Shown here in pieces: positions 34,640 to 44,182 of a stretch of 59,120 nucleotides of DNA (the stretch's first letter is position 1; each line of letters begins with the position of its first letter). The notes beneath the pieces were generated by a model. That model ran no database searches, was not told the DNA's origin, and was given only the letters and a program-made list of their open reading frames with translations. Location of the stretch: positions 1-59,120 of the forward strand of contig NZ_JAIVFO010000009.1 of NCBI RefSeq assembly GCF_029991245.1, in the 5' to 3' direction. A program made the translations under genes and the position numbers. Source of the DNA: Xanthobacter autotrophicus (lineage in GTDB: Bacteria; Pseudomonadota; Alphaproteobacteria; Rhizobiales; Xanthobacteraceae).

Positions 34640-36001
34640 TCACGCCACCTTTTCGATGACCCGGCCCAGCTTCTCCACCAGCTCGCCCACCTGATCCTTG
34701 GAGATGATGAGCGGCGGCGTCACCACCAGCGTGTCGCCGGCGATGCGCATCATCAGCCCTTCCTCGTGGAAGGCCCGCTCCAGCGCCTCGTAGCCCTTCA
34801 GGCCCGGCGCGCCGTCCTTCGGGGCGAGGTCCACGGCGCCGGTGATGCCCACGGTGCGGATGTCGAGGACGCCGGGCTTGTCCTTCAGGCTCATGATCGC
34901 GTCGGCGAAGAAGGGCTCCAGCGCGCGGGCATGGGTGAAGGTGTGCTCTTTCGCGTAGAGATCGAGGGTGGCAAGGCCCGCCGCGCAGGCCAGCGGGTGC
35001 GCCGAATAGGTGTAGCCGTGGAACAACTCCACCACGTGCTCCGGCCCCTTCATGAAGGCATCGTGGATGCCCTTGCGCACCAGCACGCCGCCCATGGGCA
35101 CGGCGCCCGCGGTGATGCCCTTGGCGAAGGTGATCATGTCCGGCACCACGCCGTAGCGCTCGGCGGCGAAGGCGTGGCCGAGACGGCCGAAGCCGGTGAT
35201 GACCTCGTCGAAGATCAGCAGGATGCGATGCTTGTCGCAGATCTCGCGCAGCCGCTTGAGATAGCCCTTGGGCGCCGGCAGCACGCCGGTGGAGCCGCCC
35301 ATGGGCTCCACGATCACCGACGCGATGGTGGAGGCGTCGTGCAGGGCGACGATGCGCTCCAGCTCGTCGGCGAAATGCGCGCCGTAGTCCGGCTCGCCCT
35401 TGGTGAAGGCCTGGTTCTCGCGGTCATAGGTGGAGCGCAGGTGATCGACGCCGGTGAGCATGGTGCCGAAGGTGCGGCGGTTCGACACGATGCCGCCCAC
35501 CGAGATGCCGCCGAAGCCGACCCCGTGGTAGCCGCGCTCGCGGCCGATGAGGCGGGTGCGGGTGCCGGCGCCCGTGGTCTGGTGGTAGGCCAGCGCGATC
35601 TTCAGCGCGGTGTCCACCGCCTCCGAGCCGGAATTGCAGAAGAAGACGTGGTCGAGATCCCCCGGCGCCAGTTCGGCGATGCGGCTCGCGAGGCGGAAGG
35701 CCTGCGGGTGGCCGTACTGGAAGGTGGGGGCGAAATCCACCTCGGTGGCGGCCTGACGAATGGCCTCCACGATGGGCTCGCGGTTATGGCCGGGATTGAC
35801 GCACCACAGTCCGGCGCAGCCATCGAGAATGGCGCGGCCTTCCGGGGTGTAATAATGCATGTCCTTGGCCCGGGACACGAGCCGCGGTCGCTTCTTGAAC
35901 GAACGGTTGGAGGTGAACGGCATCCAGAAGGCGTCGAGATCGTTGGGGATCGCGTCCGCCCGCACGCCCGCGCCTTCGGTGACCAGATCGTCCAGAGCCA
36001 T
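34640..36001 (-). CDS. Class III PLP aminotransferase (omega-amino acid:pyruvate type)
   Basis: This enzyme transfers an amino group from an omega-amino acid or amine to a keto acid. The ATG at 36001 follows GGAGAGG and gives 453 aa. Family blocks are WMPFTSNRSFKKRPRLV, ILDGCAGLWCVNPGHNRE, VFFCNSGSEAVDTALKIAL, RERGYHGVGFGGISVGG, VIVEPMGGSTGVLPAP, LIFDEVITGFGRLGHAFA and the PLP lysine in ITFAKGITAGAVPMGGV. The start SNRSFKKRPR and the N-GHNREP block resemble beta-alanine:pyruvate aminotransferases. The exact donor cannot be fixed from sequence. It is not in an operon with visible partners. Confidence 0.9.
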   Translation of the reverse strand: MALDDLVTEGAGVRADAIPNDLDAFWMPFTSNRSFKKRPRLVSRAKDMHYYTPEGRAILDGCAGLWCVNPGHNREPIVEAIRQAATEVDFAPTFQYGHPQAFRLASRIAELAPGDLDHVFFCNSGSEAVDTALKIALAYHQTTGAGTRTRLIGRERGYHGVGFGGISVGGIVSNRRTFGTMLTGVDHLRSTYDRENQAFTKGEPDYGAHFADELERIVALHDASTIASVIVEPMGGSTGVLPAPKGYLKRLREICDKHRILLIFDEVITGFGRLGHAFAAERYGVVPDMITFAKGITAGAVPMGGVLVRKGIHDAFMKGPEHVVELFHGYTYSAHPLACAAGLATLDLYAKEHTFTHARALEPFFADAIMSLKDKPGVLDIRTVGITGAVDLAPKDGAPGLKGYEALERAFHEEGLMMRIAGDTLVVTPPLIISKDQVGELVEKLGRVIEKVA

Positions 36002-36305
36002 GATGTAACCTCTCCCACGCGCCGGCAGCGTCAGGCGAGATCTGGGCCTGCCGGCTGCCATTCTTCGGCCGCGTCGGTGCGGAAGCTAGCAGCGCGCGGG
36101 GCCGCTGGAAACACCGGAGCCGGATACGTCTTGACACACCTGCCGCGCCCTTGGCGTCGCAGGGTGAACCCATCTGGGCTCAAGGGATTAGCGGACGATT
36201 CACCGTCTTGCCGGAAACGGCGGCGTTTCCAGTCCGGACCGATCGCGCCCAAGGGGAACGGTGGGCTGGCCCCCTTGCACGCACCTGGGTTCTGACCCAC
36301 AAAGA

Positions 36306-36333
36306 TTGTGACCGTGCGTAAGGATGGTATATT
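36306..36333 (+). promoter_or_regulatory. Candidate promoter of the TPR membrane protein gene
   Basis: TTGTGA (36306-36311), 16 bases, then TATATT (36328-36333). The -10 matches 5 of 6 and the -35 4 of 6. The predicted transcription start is near 36340, 34 bases before ATG 36374, which argues for that start rather than the GTG at 36308. The remainder of the gap 36002-36305 shows a TTGACA without a -10 at 36131 and a 5-bp hairpin at 36286-36299. Confidence 0.35.
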
Positions 36334-36373
36334 GGTAGAGCAAACACCAGAGGCTGGTGACCCGGACGCCGTC

Positions 36374-38176
36374 ATGGACCTTGACGCCCCGGCACCCGCG
36401 GAGGCCGCGCCGCCGGGAGGCAACCAGGCGATCCTCGTGCGCGCCGCCCTGGAACGCGTGCTCGCGGCCCCTGACTTTATCGCGTCACCCCGCCTCGCGG
36501 CCTTCCTGCGTTTCGTCGTGGAGGCGACCCTTGAGGGGCGCGCCGACGAGATCAAGGGCTACACCATCGCCGTGGAGGCCCTGGGCCGCCCGCCCTCCTT
36601 CGATCCCCAGTCCGATCCCATCGTGCGCGTGGAAGCGACCCGGCTGCGGCGGGCGCTGGAGCGCTATTACACCACGGTGGGCGCCGAGGACCCTCTGGTC
36701 ATCGACATTCCAAAGGGGGGCTATGTCCCCCTGTTCCAGCCTCGCGCCGAAGCACCCGCCGGGCCGGAGCCGCAACCCGCGCCCGCGGCGCCGGATGCGA
36801 CGGATGCGCCGCGCCCCACGCCGGTCTGGCAGCGCACCGGGATGCGGTTGGCCGCCGCGGCGGCTGGCGTGGTGCTGTTGGCCGGGCTGGCGCTGCTGGC
36901 CGTGCAGATCAATCCGTTCGGATCCGACCGCGGCACCGCCCTGGCGGACCGCATCCGCCTGCCGGTGGTGGAGGTTCGCCCGTTCGAGGCCGCTGGCCCC
37001 GGCGCGCCGGCGGAGGCCGAACTGCGCGCCATCGAGGAGCAGATGCGCGACGCCTTCGCCCGCTTCGACTTCGTGGAGGTGAAGGCGGCGGGCGCCACCC
37101 CCCACGAAACCGGGGTGCCGGAGATCTGTTCCGGCCCGCAATCGCGCTCGGTCTTCGCCCTCGCCGGTCTCGCCGAAGGCCGTGCCGACGGCACCTTCTC
37201 CCTGGTCACAAGGGTCACCGACCGCTGCGACGGTTCTATCATCTGGTCGGCCTCCCTCGATGGCCTGGCGCAGGGGTCCGCGCTGGCGGACAGCGAGCGG
37301 CGCGCCGTTCGCGACGTCGCCACCGCGATCATGGAAAGCTATGGCGTCATCCCGGTCCGGGCGCGGGCACAGGCCCTGGCCAAGGCCCCCGATTCCGGCT
37401 TCGGCTGCATCGCCGCCGCCGTCGCCTACGTTCGCGGCGATCCCCAGGGCCAGCGCGGCAACGGGACCGCATGCCTTGTCCAGCTGACCCGGCGCGAACG
37501 GGATTTCGCCCTTGGCTACGCGGTGCGGGCGACGGCGCAGCTCTACGCCACCTTGCACGACGACACGCCCAATCCCACCGCCGAGGAAATGGAGGAGTTC
37601 CTCGACGCGGCGGAACGGGCGGCCGAGCTGGCCCCGGCGAGCGCCTACGCGGCCCGCACCCTCGCGCTGGTCCAGCTCTTCGCCGGCGAGCCGGACGACG
37701 CCGTCGCCACCGCCGAGAAGGCGCTGAAGCTCAATCCGCTCGATTTCGACGTGGCGGCGACGGTGGCCACGGTGTTCATCGGCGCCGGCCGCGTCGAGGA
37801 AGGCGAGGCCCTGCTCTTGCGCGCGCGGCGCGAAGGCGCGGTCCGCACCAACCATCAGGATACGTTCCTCGGCATGGCCGCCTTCATGCGGAACGATGTC
37901 CTCGCCGCGCAGGCCATGGTGCCGCAGCTCACGCTTCATTCCGCCATTGAGAGCAAGCTCGCGCTCGCGCTGTGTCTCCACACGCTCGGCCGCGCGAGCA
38001 GCGAGCGGGAGGTGGTCGGGGCGCTGCTCCACCGCATGCCGGACGGGGCGGAAGGTGTGCGCCGTCTCGTCCACCGCCTGCTGCCGGCCCCGGCGCTGGC
38101 CGACAAGGCCCTTGCCGCGCTGGAGACCGCCGGCCTCTCCCGCGAGGCCGTGGCTGGAAAGCCACCGCGGGGATAG
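36374..38176 (+). CDS. Membrane TPR protein with N-terminal DNA-binding-like domain
   Basis: This is probably a membrane-anchored regulator. Residues about 20-115 carry a conserved block often found at the N-terminus of rhizobial adenylate-cyclase-like and TPR proteins: SPRLAAFLRFVVEATLEG, IKGYTIAVEALGRP, FDPQSDPIVRVEATRLRRAL and VIDIPKGGYVPLF. A proline/alanine linker and one membrane helix (LAAAAAGVVLLAGLALLAV, about residues 160-185) follow. The periplasmic part has an FlgO/TolB-like region and, toward the C-terminus, TPR helices (AYAARTLALVQLFAGEPDDA, LKLNPLDFDVAATVATVF). There is no cyclase domain. The architecture resembles CadC-like one-component sensors, but the target is unknown. An in-frame GTG at 36308 would add 22 residues. 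Confidence 0.75.
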   Translation: MDLDAPAPAEAAPPGGNQAILVRAALERVLAAPDFIASPRLAAFLRFVVEATLEGRADEIKGYTIAVEALGRPPSFDPQSDPIVRVEATRLRRALERYYTTVGAEDPLVIDIPKGGYVPLFQPRAEAPAGPEPQPAPAAPDATDAPRPTPVWQRTGMRLAAAAAGVVLLAGLALLAVQINPFGSDRGTALADRIRLPVVEVRPFEAAGPGAPAEAELRAIEEQMRDAFARFDFVEVKAAGATPHETGVPEICSGPQSRSVFALAGLAEGRADGTFSLVTRVTDRCDGSIIWSASLDGLAQGSALADSERRAVRDVATAIMESYGVIPVRARAQALAKAPDSGFGCIAAAVAYVRGDPQGQRGNGTACLVQLTRRERDFALGYAVRATAQLYATLHDDTPNPTAEEMEEFLDAAERAAELAPASAYAARTLALVQLFAGEPDDAVATAEKALKLNPLDFDVAATVATVFIGAGRVEEGEALLLRARREGAVRTNHQDTFLGMAAFMRNDVLAAQAMVPQLTLHSAIESKLALALCLHTLGRASSEREVVGALLHRMPDGAEGVRRLVHRLLPAPALADKALAALETAGLSREAVAGKPPRG

Positions 38177-38616
38177 ACCCTGTCTCACGCGAATCAGAAG
38201 TCGGCGCGCACCGGAACGGGGGCGCGCTGCGGCGCCCGTGGTCCCGGAAAATGCGCGAGGGTTCGACCGGCCCGGATTGAACAAATCCGCGCCGTGGATG
38301 CGCTGACCGATCTCGCGGAAGCCCGCGCCTTTTCAGGTTTCTCAGGGCCGAAAGCCCTTGCGGCGCCTGCGAGAGGGATGAATCCGTCCCCGATGCGGCG
38401 CGCCATGGGATGGCGCTTGCGGCATATGATACCCACGACTGCCCATAGGTTGGGCACGGATTCACCTAAAGCACTGCATGTTCTTGTTTCCAAGGCTTTT
38501 CACCATGCAGTATCTGTAACCATGCCTGCCTGGACCGCTCCAGAGACCGGATCGATCACTTTGTCTCGTTTGACGATCAGGTCCTCTTACCGTAGCCTTT
38601 TACCCGAATACGCGCC
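38177..38616. other. 440-base intergenic stretch
   Basis: This region has no convincing gene. It contains a small hairpin (CGGATT/AATCCG near 38270-38290) and a GCCCA/TGGGC pair near 38440-38460. A TTGACG (38570-38575) with TAGCCT 17 bases later could be a weak promoter for the regulator gene at 38617. No sigma-54 -24/-12 element is seen. Confidence 0.4.
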
Positions 38617-40005
38617 ATGATTGTGAACCCTTCGGCCCCCCAGACCGACCGGCGCACCTGCGTTCTGGTCTGCGACCCGGACTCGGACGTGCGCACCATG
38701 ATGCGTGCCGCGTTCGCCCGGCGCGATGCCTTGCACGTGCTGGAAGCGGAGGATCTCGCCGCGGGCGTGCCCCTGGCGCCGCGCTGCGCGGCCATCCTGC
38801 TGGCGGCTGACCATCCGGAAGAAGCGACCCGGCGGCTGCGGGCGGCCGGTTTTGCGGGAACGCTGGTGGTGGCGCTGGCGCGTGGGGCTTCGGTGGCGGA
38901 CGCCGTGGCTGCCATGCGCGCCGGCGCCGACGACGTGGTGATCAAGCCCATCGGGCCCGAGGACGTGGTGGACCGCCTTTTGGCGTCAACGCCGGCCCGT
39001 CGTCCGGAACGGCGGCGGCGCGATCGTCCCCAGCTGCCGCGCAATGGCGACTTCTGCGGCTTCCTCGGCCGCTCGCCGGCCATGCAGGCGGTCTATGAGC
39101 AGATCGAGCGCCTGGCGGCGTCCCGCGCGCCGGTCTTCGTGACCGGGGAAAGCGGAACCGGCAAGGGTCTGGCCGCCGCCGCCCTGCACGCGGCCTCGAC
39201 ACGGCAGGACGGCCCCTTCAATGCCCTCAACTGTTCCGCCATCCCCGCGAGCTACATGGAACAGGCCGTCTTCGGCCTGACCGGCCCCGGCGCCATCGAA
39301 CGCGCCCACGGCGGCACGCTGCTGCTCGACGAGGTGGCGGAGCTGGACAACGCCACCCAAAGCAAGCTGCTTCATTTCCTGGAGAAAGGCCGCTTCCGCC
39401 GGGCCGGCGAGACGGACGAGCGTACCAGCGACGTGCGCCTCGTCTGCGCCACCGCGCGCGATCCGCTGGAGGACGTGCGCGCGGGCCGCCTGCGCGAAGA
39501 CCTGTTCTACCGGCTGGACGTTCTCACCCTGGCCCTGCCGCCCCTGCGCGAGCGCGGCGACGATGTGGTTGTCCTTGCGGAAGCTTTCCTGGCCCGCTTC
39601 GCCGGCGAGGAAGGACGGCCCATTTCGCGGCTCGGCCCCGGCGCGGCCGAGGTGCTGCGGGCCCGCCCCTTCCCCGGCAATGTCCGGGAACTTCAGAACC
39701 TGATGCGGCGCGCTGTGCTTCTCGGCGACGGCGGCTTGCTGGGACCCGACCTGTTCGAGGAGACCGAGCCGGCGCACCAGGCCGAAGCGCCCCACGCCCA
39801 GGCCATCGCCAAGCTGATCGATGCGGCGCATGGAGGCACGTTCGGCCGGGTCGAGCCCTTCGCCATCGTGGAGCGGCGGGTGATCGAGGCGGCCATCGCC
39901 GCGTTCGACGGCAACATCCCGCTGGCGGCAGCCGCCCTCGACCTCAGCCCCTCCACCCTCTACCGCAAGAAGCTCGCCTGGCAGGATCGGCGCCGCCTCT
40001 CCTGA
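38617..40005 (+). CDS. Enhancer-binding-protein-like regulator lacking GAFTGA, with pseudo-receiver
   Basis: The 462-residue protein has the NtrC layout. A receiver-like domain (15-125) is followed by an AAA+ domain with Walker A GESGTGKG (177-184), Walker B GGTLLLDEVAEL and the arginine-finger region RLREDLFYRLDVL plus FPGNVRELQNLMRRAV. A Fis-type helix-turn-helix ends the protein (NIPLAAAALDLSPSTLYRKKLAW). Two key elements are missing. The GAFTGA sigma-54 contact loop is deleted: the segment reads AVFGLTGPGAIERAHGG, about 12 residues shorter than normal. The phospho-acceptor Asp position in AAILLAADHPEEA appears to be Ala, although Lys110 in VVIKPIG is kept. It probably regulates independently of sigma-54 and of phosphorylation. 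Confidence 0.85.
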   Translation: MIVNPSAPQTDRRTCVLVCDPDSDVRTMMRAAFARRDALHVLEAEDLAAGVPLAPRCAAILLAADHPEEATRRLRAAGFAGTLVVALARGASVADAVAAMRAGADDVVIKPIGPEDVVDRLLASTPARRPERRRRDRPQLPRNGDFCGFLGRSPAMQAVYEQIERLAASRAPVFVTGESGTGKGLAAAALHAASTRQDGPFNALNCSAIPASYMEQAVFGLTGPGAIERAHGGTLLLDEVAELDNATQSKLLHFLEKGRFRRAGETDERTSDVRLVCATARDPLEDVRAGRLREDLFYRLDVLTLALPPLRERGDDVVVLAEAFLARFAGEEGRPISRLGPGAAEVLRARPFPGNVRELQNLMRRAVLLGDGGLLGPDLFEETEPAHQAEAPHAQAIAKLIDAAHGGTFGRVEPFAIVERRVIEAAIAAFDGNIPLAAAALDLSPSTLYRKKLAWQDRRRLS

Positions 40006-40027
40006 GAGACCCGGCGCCCCGGCTCGG

Positions 40028-41335
40028 TCAGAGGATGAAGCGGCTCAGGTCGGCGTTGCGCGCCAGGTCGGCGACGCGCGAGCGCACATACTCCGCATCC
40101 ACCACCACGCTCTCGCCGGAGCGGTCGGGTGCGGAGAAGGACAGGTCGTCCAGCACCCGCTCGATGACGGTCTGGAGCCGCCGGGCGCCGATATTCTCCA
40201 CGTTGGAATTCACCTCCACCGCCGCGTCGGCGATGGCCTCCACCGCGTCGGCGGTGATGGTGAGCGTCACCCCCTCGGTGCCCATGAGCGCCACCGACTG
40301 CTTGACGAGGCTCGCCTCAGTCTCGGTGAGGATGCGCACGAAATCAGCCCGCGTCAGCGCCTCCAGCTCCACCCGGATGGGCAGGCGGCCCTGCAGCTCG
40401 GGCAACAGGTCCGACGGCTTGGAGACGTGGAAGGCGCCGGAGGCGATGAACAGGATGTGGTCGGTCTTCACCGGCCCGTGCTTGGTGGAGACCGTGGTGC
40501 CCTCGATGAGGGGCAGCAGGTCCCGCTGCACGCCCTCGCGGGAGACATCCGCGCCCGAGCGGCCCTCGCGGCCGGCGATCTTGTCGATCTCGTCGAGGAA
40601 GACGATGCCGTTGTTCTCCACCTGGTGGATGGCATCCTGGACGATGGCGTCCTGGTCGATGAGCTTGTCCGCCTCCTCCGCGAGGAGCAGCGGATGGGCC
40701 TCCTTCACGTTGACGCGGCGCGGCTTGGAGCGGCCGCCGAAGGCCTTGCCCAGCATGTCGCCCAGATTGACGGCGCCCATCTGCGTCCCCGGCATGCCGG
40801 GGATCTCGAACATGGGCATGCCCTGGCCGCCGGCCTGGATCTCGATCTCCACTTCCTTGTCGTCCAGCTCGCCCGCGCGCAGGCGCTTGCGGAAGGCGTC
40901 GCGGGTGGCGGGGGAGGCGGTGGCGCCCACGAGCGCGTCGAGCACCCGGTTCTCGGCGGCGAGATGGGCTTTCGCCTGCACATCCTTGCGCCGCGCCTCG
41001 CGCACCAGGCCGATGCCCACCTCCACGAGGTCGCGCACGATCTGCTCCACGTCGCGGCCCACATAGCCCACTTCCGTGAACTTGGTGGCCTCCACCTTGA
41101 GGAAGGGCGCGCCGGCAAGGCGGGCGAGGCGGCGGGAAATCTCGGTCTTGCCGACGCCGGTGGGGCCGATCATCAGGATGTTCTTGGGCAGCACCTCCTC
41201 GCGCAGCTTGTCGTCCAGCTGCTGGCGCCGCCAGCGGTTGCGCAGGGCGATGGCCACCGCCCTCTTCGCATTGGCCTGGCCGACGATGTGGCGGTCCAGC
41301 TCGGAGACGATCTCGCGGGGGGAAAAGTCGCTCAT
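40028..41335 (-). CDS. hslU: HslU, ATPase subunit of the HslVU protease
   Basis: This AAA+ unfoldase feeds substrates to HslV in the cytosol. The ATG at 41335 gives the family start [19 protein letters not shown] and 435 aa. Walker A is [16 protein letters not shown], the I-domain is present (residues about 110-230, with [16 protein letters not shown]), Walker B is [14 protein letters not shown], and the C-terminal [20 protein letters not shown] is the expected tail that activates HslV. It is downstream of hslV on the same strand, separated by 174 bases that contain a structured repeat element. Confidence 0.97.
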   Translation of the reverse strand: MSDFSPREIVSELDRHIVGQANAKRAVAIALRNRWRRQQLDDKLREEVLPKNILMIGPTGVGKTEISRRLARLAGAPFLKVEATKFTEVGYVGRDVEQIVRDLVEVGIGLVREARRKDVQAKAHLAAENRVLDALVGATASPATRDAFRKRLRAGELDDKEVEIEIQAGGQGMPMFEIPGMPGTQMGAVNLGDMLGKAFGGRSKPRRVNVKEAHPLLLAEEADKLIDQDAIVQDAIHQVENNGIVFLDEIDKIAGREGRSGADVSREGVQRDLLPLIEGTTVSTKHGPVKTDHILFIASGAFHVSKPSDLLPELQGRLPIRVELEALTRADFVRILTETEASLVKQSVALMGTEGVTLTITADAVEAIADAAVEVNSNVENIGARRLQTVIERVLDDLSFSAPDRSGESVVVDAEYVRSRVADLARNADLSRFIL

Positions 41336-41406
41336 GAAGGGTCGCTCATGGAATCTGGTGGCGTTCGGGTCGCGGTCCGGCGCGCCGTGAAGGCGCGAGC
41401 AGGGCC

Positions 41407-41502
41407 TTATACCATCGGCCTCGGTCTTCGACCGACGCCAAGTGGGTACGCTCAGGCGCCGCGCGGGCTTGGCCGGTGGCCCATGAGTCAAACTCACGGG
41501 CC
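41407..41502 (-). repeat. Structured intergenic repeat, copy A (between hslV and hslU)
   Basis: On the minus strand, a 10-bp hairpin (41502-41478, one G-T pair) with apex GAG-TTTGA-CTC is followed by a 64-base body (41470-41407). The body ends in a second hairpin whose 3' side is GACCGAGGCC, then GATGGTATAA. The body is collinear without gaps with copy B at 47715-47778 (52 of 64 identical by my count), and its 3' end is shared with copy C at 50448-50510. The first hairpin starts 8 bases after the hslV stop. Confidence 0.7.
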
Positions 41503-41509
41503 ATCGGTA

Positions 41510-42058
41510 TTAGGCGCCGATGGTTTCCACCACGATGTTGCGGTTGGTGTAGACGCAGATGTCGGAGGCGATCTCCAGCGAGCGGCGCACGATGGCCTCG
41601 GGATCCTCCTCGCGGTCGAGCAGGGCCCGCGCGGCAGCCAGCGCGAACATGCCGCCAGAGCCGATGCCGGCCACCCCCACCTCCGGCTCCAGCACGTCGC
41701 CGGTGCCGGTGAGCACGAGGGAGATGGAGGCATCCGCCACGATCATCATGGCTTCCAGCCGGCGCAGGTAGCGGTCGGTGCGCCAGTCCTTGGCGAGTTC
41801 CACGGCGGCGCGCTGGAGCTGCCCGGGATATTGCTCCAGCTTGGCTTCCAGCCGCTCGAACAACGTGAAGGCATCCGCCGTGGCGCCGGCGAAGCCGCCG
41901 ATCACATCCCCCCGGCCGAGCCGGCGCACCTTGCGCGCGTTGGATTTCAGAACGGTCTGGCCAAGCGTCACCTGCCCGTCGCCCGCTATGGCAACGCGGT
42001 TGCCCTTGCGGACGGTGACGATGGTGGTGCCGTAAATGGTATCCGGGGAATGCTGCAT
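41510..42058 (-). CDS. hslV: HslV, peptidase subunit of the HslVU protease
   Basis: This is a proteasome-like threonine peptidase. After removal of a short propeptide ending in TIYG, the mature protein begins with the catalytic Thr in [20 protein letters not shown]. Other family blocks are [37 protein letters not shown] and [17 protein letters not shown]. The length is the usual 182 aa. It precedes hslU and is divergent from the histidine genes, with the hydrolase gene between them. Confidence 0.97.
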   Translation of the reverse strand: MQHSPDTIYGTTIVTVRKGNRVAIAGDGQVTLGQTVLKSNARKVRRLGRGDVIGGFAGATADAFTLFERLEAKLEQYPGQLQRAAVELAKDWRTDRYLRRLEAMMIVADASISLVLTGTGDVLEPEVGVAGIGSGGMFALAAARALLDREEDPEAIVRRSLEIASDICVYTNRNIVVETIGA

Positions 42059-42145
42059 GAAAAGCTCCGCTCGGGGCCTTACTTAGGGCGTTCCGGCGCG
42101 GACGCAACCGAGCGGCGGCAATCTCTCCCCCTCAGCTGCCTTGCC

Positions 42146-42937
42146 TCAGCTGCCTTGCAGGAAGGCGCGGACGGTGGTGGCGAAATTCGCCGGGGCCTCC
42201 ACCATGGGGCAGTGCCCGCTGTCGAGGATTTCATCCAGCGCCGCGCCGTTGATGCCGTCCGCGATCTCCCGCACCATGTGGGGCGAGAACAGGCGGTCGT
42301 CGTCGCAATAAATGGCCAGCGTCGGGGCCGAGATGCGGCCGAGCCGCGCGATGGTGTCCACCTTGGCGCACACGTCGAGCTGGCGCAGGAAGGCGTCCTT
42401 CTCCTGGTAGAGCCCGGCATCCAGGGATTGCTGCACCGCAGCAAAGAGCGGGATCGTCTTCAGCGTCTTCATGCCCAGCACGAAGCTGGTGAGCGCCGCG
42501 CCGAAGGTCAGCTCGTTGTCGAGCTGGAGCCTCAGCTCCTTGAGCAGGCGCATGATCTCGGTGGTGTAGAGGTCGTTGCGGGCGATGGTGTTGGAGAGCA
42601 CCAGCCGGTCCACGCGCTGCGGCGCCATGAGGGCCAGCTCCTGGGCGATCATGCCGCCCATGGAATGGCCGATGACGTGCGCCTTCGGGATTCCCGCCGC
42701 GTCGAGCACGGCAAGGGCGTCGCGCGCCATGTCCGCTGCGGTATAGGGTCCCGTGGCGCGCGCGCTCTTGCCGATATCGCGGTTGTCGAACTCGATGAGG
42801 GTGAAGCCCGCGAGCAGCGGTCGCGTCAGCGCCCAGAACGAGCGCTCCGCGGACAGGCCGGAAATGATGAGGACCGGCGGCCCCTCCCCGCTCACCTGAT
42901 AGGCAAGTTCGAGCCCGTCGTTCTGCGTCGTCGGCAT
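42146..42937 (-). CDS. Alpha/beta hydrolase
   Basis: This is a serine hydrolase of the alpha/beta fold. The nucleophile elbow is GHSMGGMIAQE, the acid is Asp in YCDDDRLFSPHM, and the catalytic His is in DSGHCPMVEAP. The oxyanion strand LIISGLSAERSFW and IEFDNRDIGKSAR fit hydrolases of the 3-oxoadipate enol-lactonase-like group, but no substrate is implied by context. ATG 42937 has a GGGGG site at proper distance; an ATG two codons earlier at 42943 abuts that run. About 263 aa. Confidence 0.88.
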   Translation of the reverse strand: MPTTQNDGLELAYQVSGEGPPVLIISGLSAERSFWALTRPLLAGFTLIEFDNRDIGKSARATGPYTAADMARDALAVLDAAGIPKAHVIGHSMGGMIAQELALMAPQRVDRLVLSNTIARNDLYTTEIMRLLKELRLQLDNELTFGAALTSFVLGMKTLKTIPLFAAVQQSLDAGLYQEKDAFLRQLDVCAKVDTIARLGRISAPTLAIYCDDDRLFSPHMVREIADGINGAALDEILDSGHCPMVEAPANFATTVRAFLQGS

Positions 42938-43079
42938 CGGCATCCCCCAAGCGCTGGCGCTGGTGCTATGCCACATCCGCCACGGCGAGGGGAGGATCGG
43001 ATGCCGGAAAACGTCATCTCTTCGCCATATGGCAATGCAGCGACGTTACTGATAGAACCCGCGGCCTTGGAGGAGTTCC

Positions 43080-43673
43080 ATGCGCAAGGCCGACATCGTC
43101 CGCGAAACCAAGGAGACCCGCGTCGCCCTCACCGTCGATCTCGACGGCACGGGCCGCTCTGCCATCTCCACGGGGATCGGCTTCCTGGACCATATGCTGG
43201 ACCTTCTGGCCCGGCACGCCCGCTTCGACCTTGAGATCAAGGCCGTGGGCGACCTCCATGTGGATTTCCACCACACCACCGAGGATGTGGGCATCGTGCT
43301 CGGCCAGGCGCTGAAGAAGGCGCTCGGCGACATGCGCGGCATCACCCGCTATGCCGACGTGCTGCTGCCCATGGACGAGACCCTGACCCGCGTCGCCCTC
43401 GACATTTCGGGCCGGCCGTTCCTGGTGTTCCGCACCGAATTCGCGGTGCCCAAGATCGGCGAGTTCGACACCGAGCTGGTGCGCGAGTTCTTCCAGGCCT
43501 TCGCCTCCAGCGCCGGGGTGACCCTGCATGTGGAGACGCTGTACGGCGTGAACGCCCACCACATCGCGGAAAGCTGCTTCAAGGGCCTCGCCCGGGTGCT
43601 GCGGGCGGCGGTGGCGGTGGACCCGGCGGCGGCGGGGGAGATCCCCTCCACCAAGGGCGCTCTGGGAACCTGA
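43080..43673 (+). CDS. hisB: Imidazoleglycerol-phosphate dehydratase
   Basis: This is the seventh step of histidine synthesis (dehydration of imidazoleglycerol phosphate), a Mn enzyme in the cytosol. The 197 aa is the single-function form. Metal-binding repeats are visible as [30 protein letters not shown] and [19 protein letters not shown]. The start ATG 43080 follows GGAGG. It is first in the block with DUF2628, hisH, hisA, hisF, hisE and coaA. Confidence 0.97.
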   Translation: MRKADIVRETKETRVALTVDLDGTGRSAISTGIGFLDHMLDLLARHARFDLEIKAVGDLHVDFHHTTEDVGIVLGQALKKALGDMRGITRYADVLLPMDETLTRVALDISGRPFLVFRTEFAVPKIGEFDTELVREFFQAFASSAGVTLHVETLYGVNAHHIAESCFKGLARVLRAAVAVDPAAAGEIPSTKGALGT

Positions 43674-43685
43674 GGGAGCCGGACG

Positions 43686-44180
43686 ATGGCCATCTGGACG
43701 GTCCTGAGCAGGACGGAACCCGGCGACACCGCCGAGGCGGTCGCCGGCCGCACCGTGTTCGTGCGCGAGAAGTTCTCGTGGGCGACCCTGTTTTTCGCGC
43801 CGTTCGTGCTGGCGCGCTTCCGGCTCTGGCTGCCGCTTGCCGCCTATGTGGCGGTGGTGGTGGTGCTGCAGCTCGCCGAGCACTTCGCCGGCCTGGCCCA
43901 GGCGGTGACCGACGTGGTGATGGCGGGCTTCCACCTGCTGCTGGCCTTCGAGCTGCCGGCCCTGCGCCTGCGCAAGCTGGCCCGGCAGGGCTATGAGGAA
44001 GCCGCCGTGGTGATCGCCCGCGACCGGGACGAGGCGGAGCAGCGTTTCTTCGCGGACTGGGTCGGGGCCCGTCCCGCTCCGCCGGTGCGTGCCGATCTCC
44101 CGGCCATCCGCCCCATGGTGCCCCCCGCCGCCTTCGCGGGCGGCCAGGCCGGCGTCATCGGCGCCTTTCCGGGAGCCTGA
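43686..44180 (+). CDS. DUF2628 membrane protein in the his operon
   Basis: This 164-residue protein begins 12 bases after hisB and ends 2 bases before hisH, so it is embedded in the histidine operon. It has two or three hydrophobic segments, [38 protein letters not shown] and [18 protein letters not shown], the typical DUF2628 pattern. The cytoplasmic tail is Pro/Ala rich. Its function is unknown. Its position between hisB and hisH recurs in alphaproteobacteria (from memory). Confidence 0.88.
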   Translation: MAIWTVLSRTEPGDTAEAVAGRTVFVREKFSWATLFFAPFVLARFRLWLPLAAYVAVVVVLQLAEHFAGLAQAVTDVVMAGFHLLLAFELPALRLRKLARQGYEEAAVVIARDRDEAEQRFFADWVGARPAPPVRADLPAIRPMVPPAAFAGGQAGVIGAFPGA

Positions 44181-44182
44181 GG

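Noticed and set aside
38194-38493. 99-codon minus-strand frame in the gap before the NtrC-like regulator
   Set aside because: No ribosome site, no recognisable fold, and it overlaps small hairpins. Not supported as a gene.
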